Below are positions 56,532 through 64,000 of a stretch of 64,000 bases of DNA, in pieces. The stretch is from positions 96,853 through 160,852 of the forward strand of contig JAHCKG010000007.1 of the NCBI GenBank assembly GCA_026125895.1. Reading direction: 5' to 3'. This DNA is from Pseudolabrys sp. (GTDB lineage: Bacteria; Pseudomonadota; Alphaproteobacteria; Rhizobiales; Xanthobacteraceae). The notes beneath the pieces were generated by a model. It was not told the DNA's origin. It searched no databases and worked only from the letters and a program-made list of their open reading frames with translations. The position numbers and the translations under genes are program-made. The stretch's first letter is position 1, and each line of letters starts with the position of its first letter.

Positions 56532-58070
56532 GTGTCTTACGTCGCGTCCGAATCTACCGCGTCGAACGCCGTGTTCCCGCAAGCCGGCCGGCAGGGCTAT
56601 GCCGACCGCGCCGCCGCGCGCTCGGGCGGCAGCTTCGACGATCTGCTCAGCGCCATTCCGGACGCCCCGGAACCGCCGCCGCCGAGCCGCGCCGATACCC
56701 CTGCCCCGGAGCGCAAGCCGGCGCCAGAGTCCCGCGCCGCCGCCCGCAACGATCGTCAGGACCCCCCCGCCCGCGCCGACCGCCCGGATCGCAATGACCA
56801 GGGCACCGCACCAGACGACGCGCCGGCCAAAGCGGCCGACAGCGCGCCCGCCTCGGACGGCTCTCAGACCAGCACCGACAAGGCTTCCACCGAGGCCCGC
56901 GGTGACAATAAGGCCGCCAAGGACGACGGCGCCGGCAAGCCGGCGGGCGACGCGCAGACGTCGGCCGCGGACCAACAGGCCGTGGCCGCCGCCCAGCAGA
57001 TCGCCACTCCGGCTCCCACCGCCACGGCGGTGGCTGTAACGATCGATCCAGCCGCGCCGGCGGCAGACGCGCCCGGCACGCCCGACGTCACCGAAACCAC
57101 GGCCAAGGCCGCTTCCGCCCTCGCCGCCGCCACGGCGGCCGCCGGCAAGGCTGCCGACAAGGCCGGCGACAAGCCGGCCGATGCCGCCGCCAATGCCGGG
57201 ACGGAGCTTTCGCCCGAGGATGCGCAGGCGCTCGCGGCACTGGCCGCCAAGGCGCAAGGCCTCAAGCCGGCGCAGGATGCGAAGGCCGAGAAGACCGACA
57301 AGGCCGCCAAGACGGCCGCCGCCGACAAGCCGGCCGAGACCAAGGCCGCCGGTCAGGCGCAGGCGGCGATCGATCCGAATGCGGCGCAGCCGGCCTCAAG
57401 CGACGCCCAGGACGCCAACGGCGCCAAGCCGGCGCAGGGCGAGGCCATCGCCGCGCTCGCCAGCGACAGCCACAAGAGCGGCGACAAGAAGCCCGCCGCC
57501 GATGCCGCGGCACCCGCGCCGGCGACGACCGCCGCCAAGACGCCCGACATGGCCCTGCCCCAGACCTTGGCGCCAGCCACGCACACCACTCACGCCGCGG
57601 CAGCGGCCGCCGCCGGCGGCCACGCCAAGACGGCGGGCGACGACGCGCCGGTGTCGATTGCCAACGTCGCCGTCGAGGTCACCAGCAAGATCGCGTCGGG
57701 CAAGAACCAGTTCGACATCCGCCTCGACCCGCCGGACCTCGGCAAGATTCACGTGAAGGTCAATGTCGATCGCGACGGCAACGTCATCACGCACATGGTC
57801 GCCGACCGCACCGATACGCTCGACCTCCTGCGGCGCGACACCTCCGACTTGCAGCGCGCGTTGCAGGACGCCGGTTTGAAGACCTCCGACAACAGCCTGC
57901 AGTTCTCGCTGCGCGACCAGACCGCCAACCAGCAGCAGGGTCAGCAGAACGGCCAGGCCAGCCGCCCGGTCGCCGACGACGACGCATCGACGACCGCCAC
58001 CGCCACCATCATCGCCCGCGACTACGGCGCCACCGGTTCTCGCACCGGCGGCCTGGACATCCGGGTGTGA
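56532..58070 (+). CDS. fliK: Flagellar hook-length control protein FliK
   Basis: A 512-residue protein with a long Ala/Asp/Lys/Pro-rich disordered region (about 25-370) and a C-terminal Flg_hook domain (about 385-470) holding IRLDPPDLGKIHVKVNVDRDGNV and DLQRALQDAGL. It measures the hook and switches export specificity. The start is GTG 56532 with GGAGGT at 56519-56524. The next gene is flgD, 22 bases on, which is the usual neighbour. The low-complexity length differs among relatives. Confidence 0.93.
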   Translation: MSYVASESTASNAVFPQAGRQGYADRAAARSGGSFDDLLSAIPDAPEPPPPSRADTPAPERKPAPESRAAARNDRQDPPARADRPDRNDQGTAPDDAPAKAADSAPASDGSQTSTDKASTEARGDNKAAKDDGAGKPAGDAQTSAADQQAVAAAQQIATPAPTATAVAVTIDPAAPAADAPGTPDVTETTAKAASALAAATAAAGKAADKAGDKPADAAANAGTELSPEDAQALAALAAKAQGLKPAQDAKAEKTDKAAKTAAADKPAETKAAGQAQAAIDPNAAQPASSDAQDANGAKPAQGEAIAALASDSHKSGDKKPAADAAAPAPATTAAKTPDMALPQTLAPATHTTHAAAAAAAGGHAKTAGDDAPVSIANVAVEVTSKIASGKNQFDIRLDPPDLGKIHVKVNVDRDGNVITHMVADRTDTLDLLRRDTSDLQRALQDAGLKTSDNSLQFSLRDQTANQQQGQQNGQASRPVADDDASTTATATIIARDYGATGSRTGGLDIRV

Positions 58071-58092
58071 TCAGCTCCACGAGGACCGCGCC

Positions 58093-58776
58093 ATGAGCGT
58101 CATTCCGACAGGTTCAAGCACGACGGCCGGCACCGGCACGTCGGGCAGTTCGCCGACGGCGACCAACAACGAAATGATCGCCAGCAACTTCACGACCTTC
58201 CTGCAGTTGCTGACGACCCAGTTGCAGAACCAGAACCCGCTCGAGCCGCTCGACACCAACCAGTTCACGCAGCAGCTCGTGCAGTTCGCGCAGGTCGAGC
58301 AGCAGATGAAGTCGAACGATCAGCTCGCGAGCCTGCTGGCGCTGGAGAAGAGCGCGCAGCAGACGACGGCGCTGGCCTATGTCGGGCAGACGGTGGTGGT
58401 GGACGGCTCGACGACCGCCCTGAATGCGAACGGCGCCACCTGGAGCTTCAACGCCACCAAGGTCGCGACCGCATCGGTGACGATCAAGGACGCCACCGGG
58501 CAGACCGCCTATACCGGCACCTTCCCCGTCAACCCGGGGCCGCAGAAATTCACCTGGGACGGCCACGGCACCGACGGCAAGACCTGGCCGGCGGGCAACT
58601 ACACGATGACCGTCACCGCGACCGACGCCAGCGGCAAATCCGTCGGCATCTCGACCGAGGTGCAGGCCGTGGTCGACTCGGTGGATGTGACGCAGGATCC
58701 GCCGCTGCTGTCGATCAACGGCGCCGACTACACGATGGACAAGATCAAGCGCGTCGTGCGCCCGACCGCCGCGTAG
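58093..58776 (+). CDS. flgD: Flagellar hook assembly protein FlgD
   Basis: A 227-residue hook-capping protein. The N-terminal region FLQLLTTQLQNQNPLEPLDTNQF is the FlgD signature; the C-terminal part holds a FlgD Ig-like and a tudor-like fold (KFTWDGHGTDGKTWPAG). It caps the growing hook while FlgE is added. It is 22 bases after fliK and is closed by a strong intrinsic terminator at 58809. Confidence 0.95.
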   Translation: MSVIPTGSSTTAGTGTSGSSPTATNNEMIASNFTTFLQLLTTQLQNQNPLEPLDTNQFTQQLVQFAQVEQQMKSNDQLASLLALEKSAQQTTALAYVGQTVVVDGSTTALNANGATWSFNATKVATASVTIKDATGQTAYTGTFPVNPGPQKFTWDGHGTDGKTWPAGNYTMTVTATDASGKSVGISTEVQAVVDSVDVTQDPPLLSINGADYTMDKIKRVVRPTAA

Positions 58777-58808
58777 CCGCCCTCGCTCCAATCGATCGTC
58801 AGGTCCCG

Positions 58809-58840
58809 CGGGCGCGCATGTCGCGCCCGTTTCTTTTTTT
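58809..58840 (+). terminator. Rho-independent terminator after flgD
   Basis: A perfect 8-bp stem, CGGGCGCG at 58809-58816 and CGCGCCCG at 58822-58829, with loop CATGT, followed by TTTCTTTTTTT. It ends the fliK-flgD transcript. Confidence 0.93.
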
Positions 58841-59092
58841 CGTCTGCCCGCGTCGGCTTCCCGACACGGGCCTCATCCAAATTCCTAATAAATAAACAAC
58901 TTCTAAAACCGGCGATGCGCCGGCGGGCTTTGCCACGCCGATTTCCGGGCGCTGCAAAGCTTTCAAAACGAGGCTATATATAACGACTGGGATGCGGACG
59001 GCGCGCTCGCTGCGGAGTCAAAGGCCGCGTCCAATCCGTAACCAAAAGGTTAGCGCAAACGGCCCAATGATCCCCTTATCGCCCCGGCCCGC

Positions 59093-59107
59093 TTAGGTAA
59101 ATTTTAA
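59093..59107. promoter_or_regulatory. Candidate CtrA-binding box upstream of sciP
   Basis: TTAG-N7-TTAA, one base from the TTAA-N7-TTAA consensus, centred about 70 bases before the sciP start. CtrA and SciP are linked in the Caulobacter cell-cycle circuit, so a box here fits, though the match is by eye and imperfect. Confidence 0.45.
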
Positions 59108-59171
59108 GTCGCGGTGTGTAGCTTTTGACGCAGTGAGTAACAGTTAGTCCCGAGTCTTTGTGAGTACACCA

Positions 59172-59447
59172 ATGACCGAACCCCACCGCCCGAGGGTCAA
59201 ATACGTCATCGGGCCCGATGGCAGTCCGCTCACCATCGCGGACCTGCCGCCGCCGACGACGAAACGCTGGGTCATCCGCCGCAAGGCCGAGGTGGTCGCT
59301 GCGGTCCGTGGCGGTCTCTTGTCGCTCGAAGAGGCCTGCGCCCGCTACACGCTGACCGTGGAGGAATTCCTCTCCTGGCAGTACTCGATCGACCAGCACG
59401 GGCTGGCCGGCCTGCGGACCACCCGCATCCAGCAGTATCGCCAGTAG
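59172..59447 (+). CDS. sciP: CtrA inhibitor SciP (DUF1153)
   Basis: SciP is a small helix-turn-helix protein that binds CtrA and blocks its activation of transcription. The 91-residue product from the ATG at 59172 has the whole conserved pattern KYVIGPDGSPLTIADLPPP, WVIRRKAEVVAAVRGGLL and YTLTVEEFLSWQ. A GTG at 59160 would add four residues and is less likely. It lies between flgD and fliF, in its own transcript with a terminator at 59474, as in related genomes. Confidence 0.95.
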   Translation: MTEPHRPRVKYVIGPDGSPLTIADLPPPTTKRWVIRRKAEVVAAVRGGLLSLEEACARYTLTVEEFLSWQYSIDQHGLAGLRTTRIQQYRQ

Positions 59448-59473
59448 CGAAACGCTCACTTACGAATTTTTGC

Positions 59474-59507
59474 AAAGCGCCGGCCCCCGAGCCGGCGCTT
59501 TCTTTTT
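59474..59507 (+). terminator. Rho-independent terminator after sciP
   Basis: An 11-bp stem, AAAGCGCCGGC at 59474-59484 and GCCGGCGCTTT at 59491-59501, with loop CCCCGA, followed by CTTTTT. A clean intrinsic terminator isolates sciP from fliF. Confidence 0.94.
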
Positions 59508-59631
59508 CGCGTCCAGCGCGGCGCCGGCGCCCGGCCCCATTCATGCTTCGTTTACCGTTCAGCAAGCGCTGCGGGTGCGCGCGGCGATTGCTCGCGCAAG
59601 CCGCATTCCACAACGCCGTGACGGGAACTCG

Positions 59632-59646
59632 TTAACCGGACGCTAA
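59632..59646. promoter_or_regulatory. Candidate CtrA-binding box upstream of fliF
   Basis: TTAA-N7-CTAA about 70 bases before the fliF start, one base off the TTAA-N7-TTAA consensus. fliF is a classic CtrA-activated operon in Caulobacter, so the position is meaningful; the identification is by eye. Confidence 0.5.
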
Positions 59647-59714
59647 CCATCTACCGGGCAAAAATTGCCGGGTCACGTCTGTGACCGCGCCACCCGTTCG
59701 TCCAGGGATGCCCC

Positions 59715-61442
59715 GTGCAAGGTCTGCTCGATTTTCTCAAGTCGCTTGGCGCCGCCCGATTGGCGGCGATGGGCGCCGTTACCCTCGCCCTCATCGGCTT
59801 CTTCGCCTTTGTGATGATGCAGATGACGGCACCGGTCATGGTGCCGCTGTTCACCGACCTGTCGGTCGAGGACTCCAGCGCCATCGTCAAGGACCTCGAA
59901 CGCCAGGCGGTCGATTACAAGATCAAGAATGATGGCGCCATCATCATGGTGCCCAAGGACAAGGTCGCGCGGCTGCGCATGAAGCTCGCGGAAGGCGGCC
60001 TGCCCAAGGGCGGCGGCGTCGGCTACGAGATCTTCGACAAGTCGGACGCGCTGGGCGCCACGTCTTTCATCCAGAACATCAATCATCTGCGCGCACTGGA
60101 AGGCGAGCTTGCCCGCACCATCCGGTCGATCGACCGGGTGCAGGCCGCCCGCGTCCACCTTGTGCTGCCGGAACGCCCCCTCTTCTCCCGCGACAAGGTC
60201 GAGGCCACCGCCTCGATCGTCCTAAAGGTCCGCGGCCAGCTCGAACCGGCGCAGGTGCGCGCCATTCGTCACCTCGTGGCCTCGGCCGTCAACGGCCTCA
60301 AGCCGGAGCGGGTATCGGTGGTCGACGAAACCGGCCGCCTGCTCGCCGACGGCGCGAGGCCGGACAATCCGATCGGCGGCGTCGGCGCCGACGAGCGCAA
60401 GATCGCCTTCGAAAACCGCATGCGCAACGAGGTGGAGAATATCGTGTCGTCCGTGGTCGGGCCCGGCAAGGCACGGGTGCAGATCTCGGCCGACTTCGAT
60501 CTCAACCGCATCACACAAACGCAAGACAAATACGATCCGGATAGCCGCGTGCTGCGCTCGAGCCAGACCCGCGAAGAGCAGAACTCGTCGAGCGAAGGCA
60601 AGGAAGGCGGCCAGGTCTCCGCCGCCAACGAACTGCCGGGCGCGAGCAAGGACGGCACCAATAACAGCGGGCCAAACTCCAAGGACCAGAGCAAGAAGAC
60701 CGAGGAAATCGTCAACTACGAGATCTCGCGCACGACCAAGACCGAGGTGATCGAAGCCGGCCGGCTGAGCCGCGTCTCCGCGGCGGTGCTGGTCGACGGG
60801 CGCTACACCAAGAACGACAAGGGCGAGATGGTCTACGAGCCGCGGTCGAAAGAAGAGATCGACCGCATCGCGGCGCTGGTGCGCACCGCCGTCGGCTTCG
60901 ACGCCAAGCGCGGCGACCAGGTCGAGGTCGTCAACCTGCGCTTTGCCGACACTGCACCGGTCTCGATCGGCGACACCGACGGCGGCTGGGCGAAATACTT
61001 CCAGTTCACCAAGGACGACATCATGGGAATGGCCGAGAAGGGCGTCATGGCCCTGCTCGGCATCATCGTCGTGCTCATGGTCGTGCGGCCGCTGGTGCGC
61101 CGGGTGATCGCGCCCGACGCGGCCGAGAAGGCGCGGCTGGCCGGGCTTGCCGGCGTCGCCGGCGCCATCGGCGGTCCCGGCACGGTGCCCGGCTCGGTCG
61201 AGATCGGCCCCGACGGCAAGCCGATCGCCACGATCACCGACACCAGCGGCACCAACATCGCCATCGTCAGCGGCGAGGAGCAGGTCGCCATCTCCAACCG
61301 CACCTCGGCGATGATCGACGTCGCCAAGGTACAGGGCCAGGTGCACGCCCAGTCGGTGCAGAAGGTCGGGGAGCTCGCCGAAAAAAACCCTCACGAGGCG
61401 GTGGCTATCATCCGCAGCTGGCTGCATGAGGATGCCGCCTGA
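59715..61442 (+). CDS. fliF: Flagellar MS-ring protein FliF
   Basis: A 575-residue protein forming the basal-body MS ring in the inner membrane. One transmembrane helix is near residues 18-38 and a second at about 442-462 ([15 protein letters not shown]). The region between contains the ring-building motifs, including [20 protein letters not shown] near residue 100. The C-terminal tail (about 540-575) is the FliG-binding segment. The start is GTG 59715, giving [12 protein letters not shown], the family's usual start. The TGA overlaps the fliG ATG. An ATG seven bases earlier is in another frame. Confidence 0.96.
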   Translation: MQGLLDFLKSLGAARLAAMGAVTLALIGFFAFVMMQMTAPVMVPLFTDLSVEDSSAIVKDLERQAVDYKIKNDGAIIMVPKDKVARLRMKLAEGGLPKGGGVGYEIFDKSDALGATSFIQNINHLRALEGELARTIRSIDRVQAARVHLVLPERPLFSRDKVEATASIVLKVRGQLEPAQVRAIRHLVASAVNGLKPERVSVVDETGRLLADGARPDNPIGGVGADERKIAFENRMRNEVENIVSSVVGPGKARVQISADFDLNRITQTQDKYDPDSRVLRSSQTREEQNSSSEGKEGGQVSAANELPGASKDGTNNSGPNSKDQSKKTEEIVNYEISRTTKTEVIEAGRLSRVSAAVLVDGRYTKNDKGEMVYEPRSKEEIDRIAALVRTAVGFDAKRGDQVEVVNLRFADTAPVSIGDTDGGWAKYFQFTKDDIMGMAEKGVMALLGIIVVLMVVRPLVRRVIAPDAAEKARLAGLAGVAGAIGGPGTVPGSVEIGPDGKPIATITDTSGTNIAIVSGEEQVAISNRTSAMIDVAKVQGQVHAQSVQKVGELAEKNPHEAVAIIRSWLHEDAA

Positions 61443-62539
61443 TGGCCGCCGCCGCGAAAAAAGACGAAGAAGCGATCCGCAACGACATCGGCGACCTGAT
61501 GGCGGAGCTGGCCAGCCGGCCGAAGGGCACCAAGCCGCAGCGCAAGCTGACGGGTCCCGAGCGCGCCGCGGTGCTGATGCTGTCGCTCGGCGAGCAATAC
61601 GGCGGCAAGATCTTCTCGCTGCTCGACGACGACGAACTGCGCGAAATCTCCATCGTCATGTCGTCGCTCGGCACCGTCGAGTCCGAGCAGGTTGAGGCGC
61701 TGCTGCTGGAATTCGTCGGCCGGCTGTCGGCCTCGGGCGCGCTGCTCGGCAACTACGACGCCACCGAGCGGCTGCTGACGCAGTTCCTGCCCAAGGATCG
61801 CATCGCCTCGATCATGGACGAGATCCGCGGCCCGGCCGGCCGCAACATGTGGGAAAAGCTCGCCAACGTCCAGGAAGAGGTGCTGGCGAACTATCTCAAG
61901 AACGAATACCCGCAGACCGTCGCCGTCGTGCTGTCGAAGCTGCGCCCCGAGCATGCGGCGCGCGTGCTCGCCATCCTGCCGGAAGACCTGTCGCTCGACT
62001 GCGTCAACCGCATGCTGAAGATGGAAGCGGTGCAGAAGGAAGTCATCGAGCGCGTCGAACAGACTTTGCGCACCGAATTCATGTCCAACATCTCGCAGAC
62101 ACGGCGCCGCGACGCCCACGAGGTGATGGCCGAGATCTTCAACAATTTCGACCGGCAGACCGAAACGCGCTTCCTCACCGCGCTGGAAGACGACAACCGC
62201 GACGCCGCCGAGCGCATCAAGGCGCTGATGTTCACCTTCGACGACCTCATCAAGCTCGACGCCGCCTCGGCGCAGACGCTGATGCGCTCGATCGACAAGG
62301 ACAAGCTCGCCGTGGCGCTCAAGGGCGCCGGCGAGACCGTCCGCGAATTCTTCTTCAGCAACATGTCCTCGCGCGCCGCCAAGATGCTGGTGGACGACAT
62401 GCAGGCGATGGGCGCGGTGCGCCTGCGCGATGTCGACGAAGCGCAGACCTTGCTGGTCAATATCGCCAAGGACCTCGCCGCCAAGGGCGAGATCCTGATC
62501 GCCAAGAACCGCGGCGGCGACGACGAACTCGTGTATTAA
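61442..62539 (+). CDS. fliG: Flagellar motor switch protein FliG
   Basis: A 365-residue C-ring protein with armadillo-like N, middle and C domains. The middle EHPQ-like part reads [20 protein letters not shown], and the C-terminal torque helix region has [17 protein letters not shown] with [18 protein letters not shown]. It couples MotAB force to the rotor. Translationally coupled to fliF by TGATG. Length is slightly above the 330-350 typical because of an N-terminal extension found in Rhizobiales. Confidence 0.96.
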   Translation: MAAAAKKDEEAIRNDIGDLMAELASRPKGTKPQRKLTGPERAAVLMLSLGEQYGGKIFSLLDDDELREISIVMSSLGTVESEQVEALLLEFVGRLSASGALLGNYDATERLLTQFLPKDRIASIMDEIRGPAGRNMWEKLANVQEEVLANYLKNEYPQTVAVVLSKLRPEHAARVLAILPEDLSLDCVNRMLKMEAVQKEVIERVEQTLRTEFMSNISQTRRRDAHEVMAEIFNNFDRQTETRFLTALEDDNRDAAERIKALMFTFDDLIKLDAASAQTLMRSIDKDKLAVALKGAGETVREFFFSNMSSRAAKMLVDDMQAMGAVRLRDVDEAQTLLVNIAKDLAAKGEILIAKNRGGDDELVY

Positions 62540-62544
62540 GGCAA

Positions 62545-62594
62545 GCGCTTGATCCCGAAAAGTGGAAGCCGGTTTTCGGATCAGATCAAGCGCA
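62545..62594. repeat. Intergenic palindromic repeat between fliG and fliH
   Basis: Arms GCGCTTGATC-CCGAAAA (62545-62561) and TTTTCGG-ATCA-GATCAAGCGC (to 62593) around a GTGGAAGCCGG centre. It resembles a dispersed Rhizobiales palindrome ('gaaaaccggtttccactttt' type). It falls within the operon between two coding genes and would form a strong hairpin in the mRNA, possibly tuning fliH expression. Confidence 0.75.
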
Positions 62595-62609
62595 AGGGAA
62601 ATTAGACAG

Positions 62610-63227
62610 ATGGCTGCTGCTGCCAAGTTCATGTTCGACGAGGACTTCGCCTCCGGCGAGAAGCCGACCATCACCGTGGTCGAGGCGGAACGCCGGCGCG
62701 CCGATGCCGAGTCGGTGGCGCAGCGCCGCGGTTTCGAACAGGGTCAGGCGCAGGCCCGCGGCGAGCAGAACGAACGCATCGCCCGCGCGCTCACCACCAT
62801 GGCCGAACAGATGAGCCGGCTCGACGCGCAGCTCAAGTCGATCGAGGGGCGGCTCGAAAGCGAAGCCGTGCATGTCGCGTTCTCGGTCGCCAGCAAGCTG
62901 GCGCCGGAGCTGATCGCGCGCGAACCCTTCGCCGAGATCGAGGTGCTGGCCGCCGACTGCTTCCGCCAGCTCGTGGCAACGCCGCAGATCACCGTGTTCA
63001 TCGGCGCCGACATCTATGACAGCGCCAAGGCGAAACTCGAAGAGATCGCCCAGACCCGCGGCCTTCAGGCGCGCCTGTCCATCCTGTCCGACGCCGCGAT
63101 GGCGCCGGGCAACTGCCGCATCGAATGGGCCGAGGGCGGCGTCGTGCGCGACCACGACGCCACGCTCAAGGCCATCGAGGAAGCGGTCAACCGCTATATC
63201 GCGGCGCGCATCGCGCCGCAGCCGTAA
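62610..63227 (+). CDS. fliH: Flagellar assembly protein FliH
   Basis: A 205-residue negative regulator of the FliI export ATPase. The N-terminal part contains FMFDEDFASGEKPTITVVEAE and a Gln/Glu/Ala-rich helix (QRRGFEQGQAQARGEQNERIARAL); the C-terminal part (about 110-205) is the stalk-like FliH domain. The frame opens upstream at 62562, but that part lies inside the palindrome, so ATG 62610 is chosen. fliI is not in the window; the order fliF-G-H-N-flbD is the alphaproteobacterial one. Confidence 0.88.
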   Translation: MAAAAKFMFDEDFASGEKPTITVVEAERRRADAESVAQRRGFEQGQAQARGEQNERIARALTTMAEQMSRLDAQLKSIEGRLESEAVHVAFSVASKLAPELIAREPFAEIEVLAADCFRQLVATPQITVFIGADIYDSAKAKLEEIAQTRGLQARLSILSDAAMAPGNCRIEWAEGGVVRDHDATLKAIEEAVNRYIAARIAPQP

Positions 63228-63248
63228 CAAGGGTTTCGGAGACAGACC

Positions 63249-63608
63249 ATGAGTGACAATGACAGCAAAGTGCCGCTCCCCGATCTCGAAGGCGGCGCCA
63301 CGCCGCCCGAGGTTGTGGATGCCGGCCCGCTGGCGCCGGGCGAGGAGTCCGTGCACCGCGGCGCCGCCGATCTTGAGGCGGTGTTCGACGTGCCGGTGCA
63401 GGTCTCCGCGGTGCTGGGCCGCACCCGCATGGAAGTCGGCGACCTCCTCAAGCTCGGACCGGGCGCGGTGCTCGAACTCGACCGCAAGGTCGGCGAGGCG
63501 ATCGATATCTACGTGAACAACCGTCTGGTGGCGCGCGGCGAAGTCGTGCTGGTCGAGGAGAAGCTCGGCGTGACCATGACGGAAATCATCAAGGCGGATA
63601 CGAACTGA
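63249..63608 (+). CDS. fliN: Flagellar motor switch protein FliN
   Basis: A 119-residue C-ring protein with a short acidic N-terminal region and a SpoA domain at about 45-115 (VPVQVSAVLGRTRMEVGDLL, VGEAIDIYVNNRLVARGEVV). It forms the bottom of the switch complex with FliM and FliG. It is 21 bases after fliH, with a normal ribosome site (GGAGAC). Confidence 0.95.
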   Translation: MSDNDSKVPLPDLEGGATPPEVVDAGPLAPGEESVHRGAADLEAVFDVPVQVSAVLGRTRMEVGDLLKLGPGAVLELDRKVGEAIDIYVNNRLVARGEVVLVEEKLGVTMTEIIKADTN

Positions 63609-63635
63609 TGCCGGGGATCGCCACATCCTCAAAGG

Positions 63636-63719
63636 TCATCCCCGGGCTTGTCCCGGGGATCCACGTCTTCCTGACGTTCGGGCCTAAGACGTGGATGGCC
63701 GGGACAAGCCCGGCCATGA
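63636..63719. repeat. Large imperfect inverted repeat between fliN and flbD
   Basis: Two 34-base arms, TCATCCCCGGGCTTGTCCCG... at 63636-63669 and its near-perfect complement at 63686-63719, differing at only about two positions, around a 16-base loop. It matches the Bradyrhizobium-type repeat built on 'GGGCTTGTCCCGG'. It could fold into a very stable hairpin and partly terminate or protect the fliN transcript. Confidence 0.85.
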
Positions 63720-63765
63720 CGAGGGAGGTGGCAATGCCCTCGACGACCAACAAAGGAATTTAGCG

Positions 63766-64000
63766 ATGCGACTCCTCATCATCGGCACGCTCGGCGGCCA
63801 GCTCACTGTCGCGAGCAAGATCGCGATGGACAAGGGCGCCTCGGTCACCCACGCCGATTCAATCGACCAGGGCCTCGCGGTGCTGCGCTCCGGGCGCGGC
63901 GCCGACCTGCTGATGGTCGATGTCGCCATCGACATCCAGGATCTGGTGACCAAGCTGGAAGCCGAGCGCATCCACGTGCCGATCGTGGCCTGCGGCGTCA
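63766..64000 (+). CDS. flbD: Flagellar sigma-54 regulator FlbD, N-terminal part (runs off the window)
   Basis: The 78 visible residues are a receiver-like domain of FlbD: MRLLIIGTLGGQLTVASKIA at the start and GADLLMVDVAIDIQDLVTKL with the phosphoacceptor-position aspartate. In Caulobacter FlbD activates late flagellar genes from sigma-54 promoters with FliX. AAAGGAA precedes the ATG. The AAA+ and DNA-binding parts lie beyond the window edge. Confidence 0.9.
   Translation, partial: MRLLIIGTLGGQLTVASKIAMDKGASVTHADSIDQGLAVLRSGRGADLLMVDVAIDIQDLVTKLEAERIHVPIVACGV

Noticed and set aside
55239-57257. A very long open frame on the minus strand across mnmA and fliK
   Set aside because: It is Arg/Gly-rich and lies antisense or out of frame to well-supported genes; high GC keeps stop codons rare. 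No domain signal.
60222-61427. Long minus-strand frame opposite fliF (and similar ones opposite fliG and fliH)
   Set aside because: Mirror frames of GC-rich genes, with His/Asp/Arg-rich composition and no ribosome site or family match.

Overview
The window looks like a chromosomal segment of a flagellated alphaproteobacterium of the Hyphomicrobiales (Bradyrhizobium / Xanthobacteraceae / Pseudolabrys type). The reasons are a flagellar block fliK-flgD-sciP-fliF-fliG-fliH-fliN-flbD with a SciP homologue and CtrA-like boxes, an alphaproteobacterial PmtA-type methyltransferase beside mnmA, an elongator tRNA-Met of alphaproteobacterial form, and Rhizobiales-style intergenic palindromes. The two flanks are GC-rich. 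The 9.4-53 kb interior is visibly AT-richer, with mixed codon use and several broken genes, as expected of acquired DNA.

Left flank (1-9.4 kb). A zinc-ribbon fragment, an XRE regulator, an NADPH-dependent FMN reductase and an FAH-family hydrolase come first. Next is the ergothioneine pair egtB-egtD, then a small lipoprotein. mtnA follows, 11 nt upstream of a fused class II aldolase / short-chain dehydrogenase; together they suggest a DHAP-shunt-like salvage of 5-deoxypentoses or methylthioribose. A transaldolase-like gene converges on it.

Surface polysaccharide locus (9.4-40 kb). A fusion of an LPG-flippase-like domain with an O-antigen ligase domain and gmhA open the region. A long leftward run (13.8-28.7 kb) encodes a TviB-type UDP-HexNAc dehydrogenase, WbpB, WbpE, WbpD and a WecB/WbpI 2-epimerase. 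This is a nearly complete route to a UDP-2,3-diacetamido-2,3-dideoxy-hexuronic acid. The same run holds three tandem epimerases, two asparagine-synthase-like amidotransferases and two GT4 glycosyltransferases. The layout recalls Bordetella/Pseudomonas diamino-uronamide O antigens. Beyond a MarR/EPS-type regulator, a rightward run encodes an O-antigen ABC exporter (Wzm, Wzt with carbohydrate-binding tail), a methyltransferase, a formyltransferase, an SGNH hydrolase and a 936-residue double glycosyltransferase. A Wzx-like flippase follows separately. Simple repeats, (AG)15 before wzm, G9 before the SGNH gene and G8/G7 inside the ligase gene, make parts of this locus candidates for phase variation.

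Degraded / mobile region (40-53.8 kb). It contains an HTTM gene split by an in-frame amber codon, a frameshifted DCC-family gene, and a decayed copy of a downstream HNH plus hypothetical-gene segment. A phage-like module follows: XRE repressor, Gp157, and a RAD52-HNH fusion. There are also two paralogous terminase-small-subunit-like genes sharing a 19-bp upstream element, and several small Rhizobiales orphans. The region ends at tRNA-Met. No integrase or transposase was recognised.

Right flank (53.8-64 kb). A small exported protein, pmtA and mnmA run leftward. The flagellar cluster runs rightward, with two clear intrinsic terminators, and leaves the window inside flbD.
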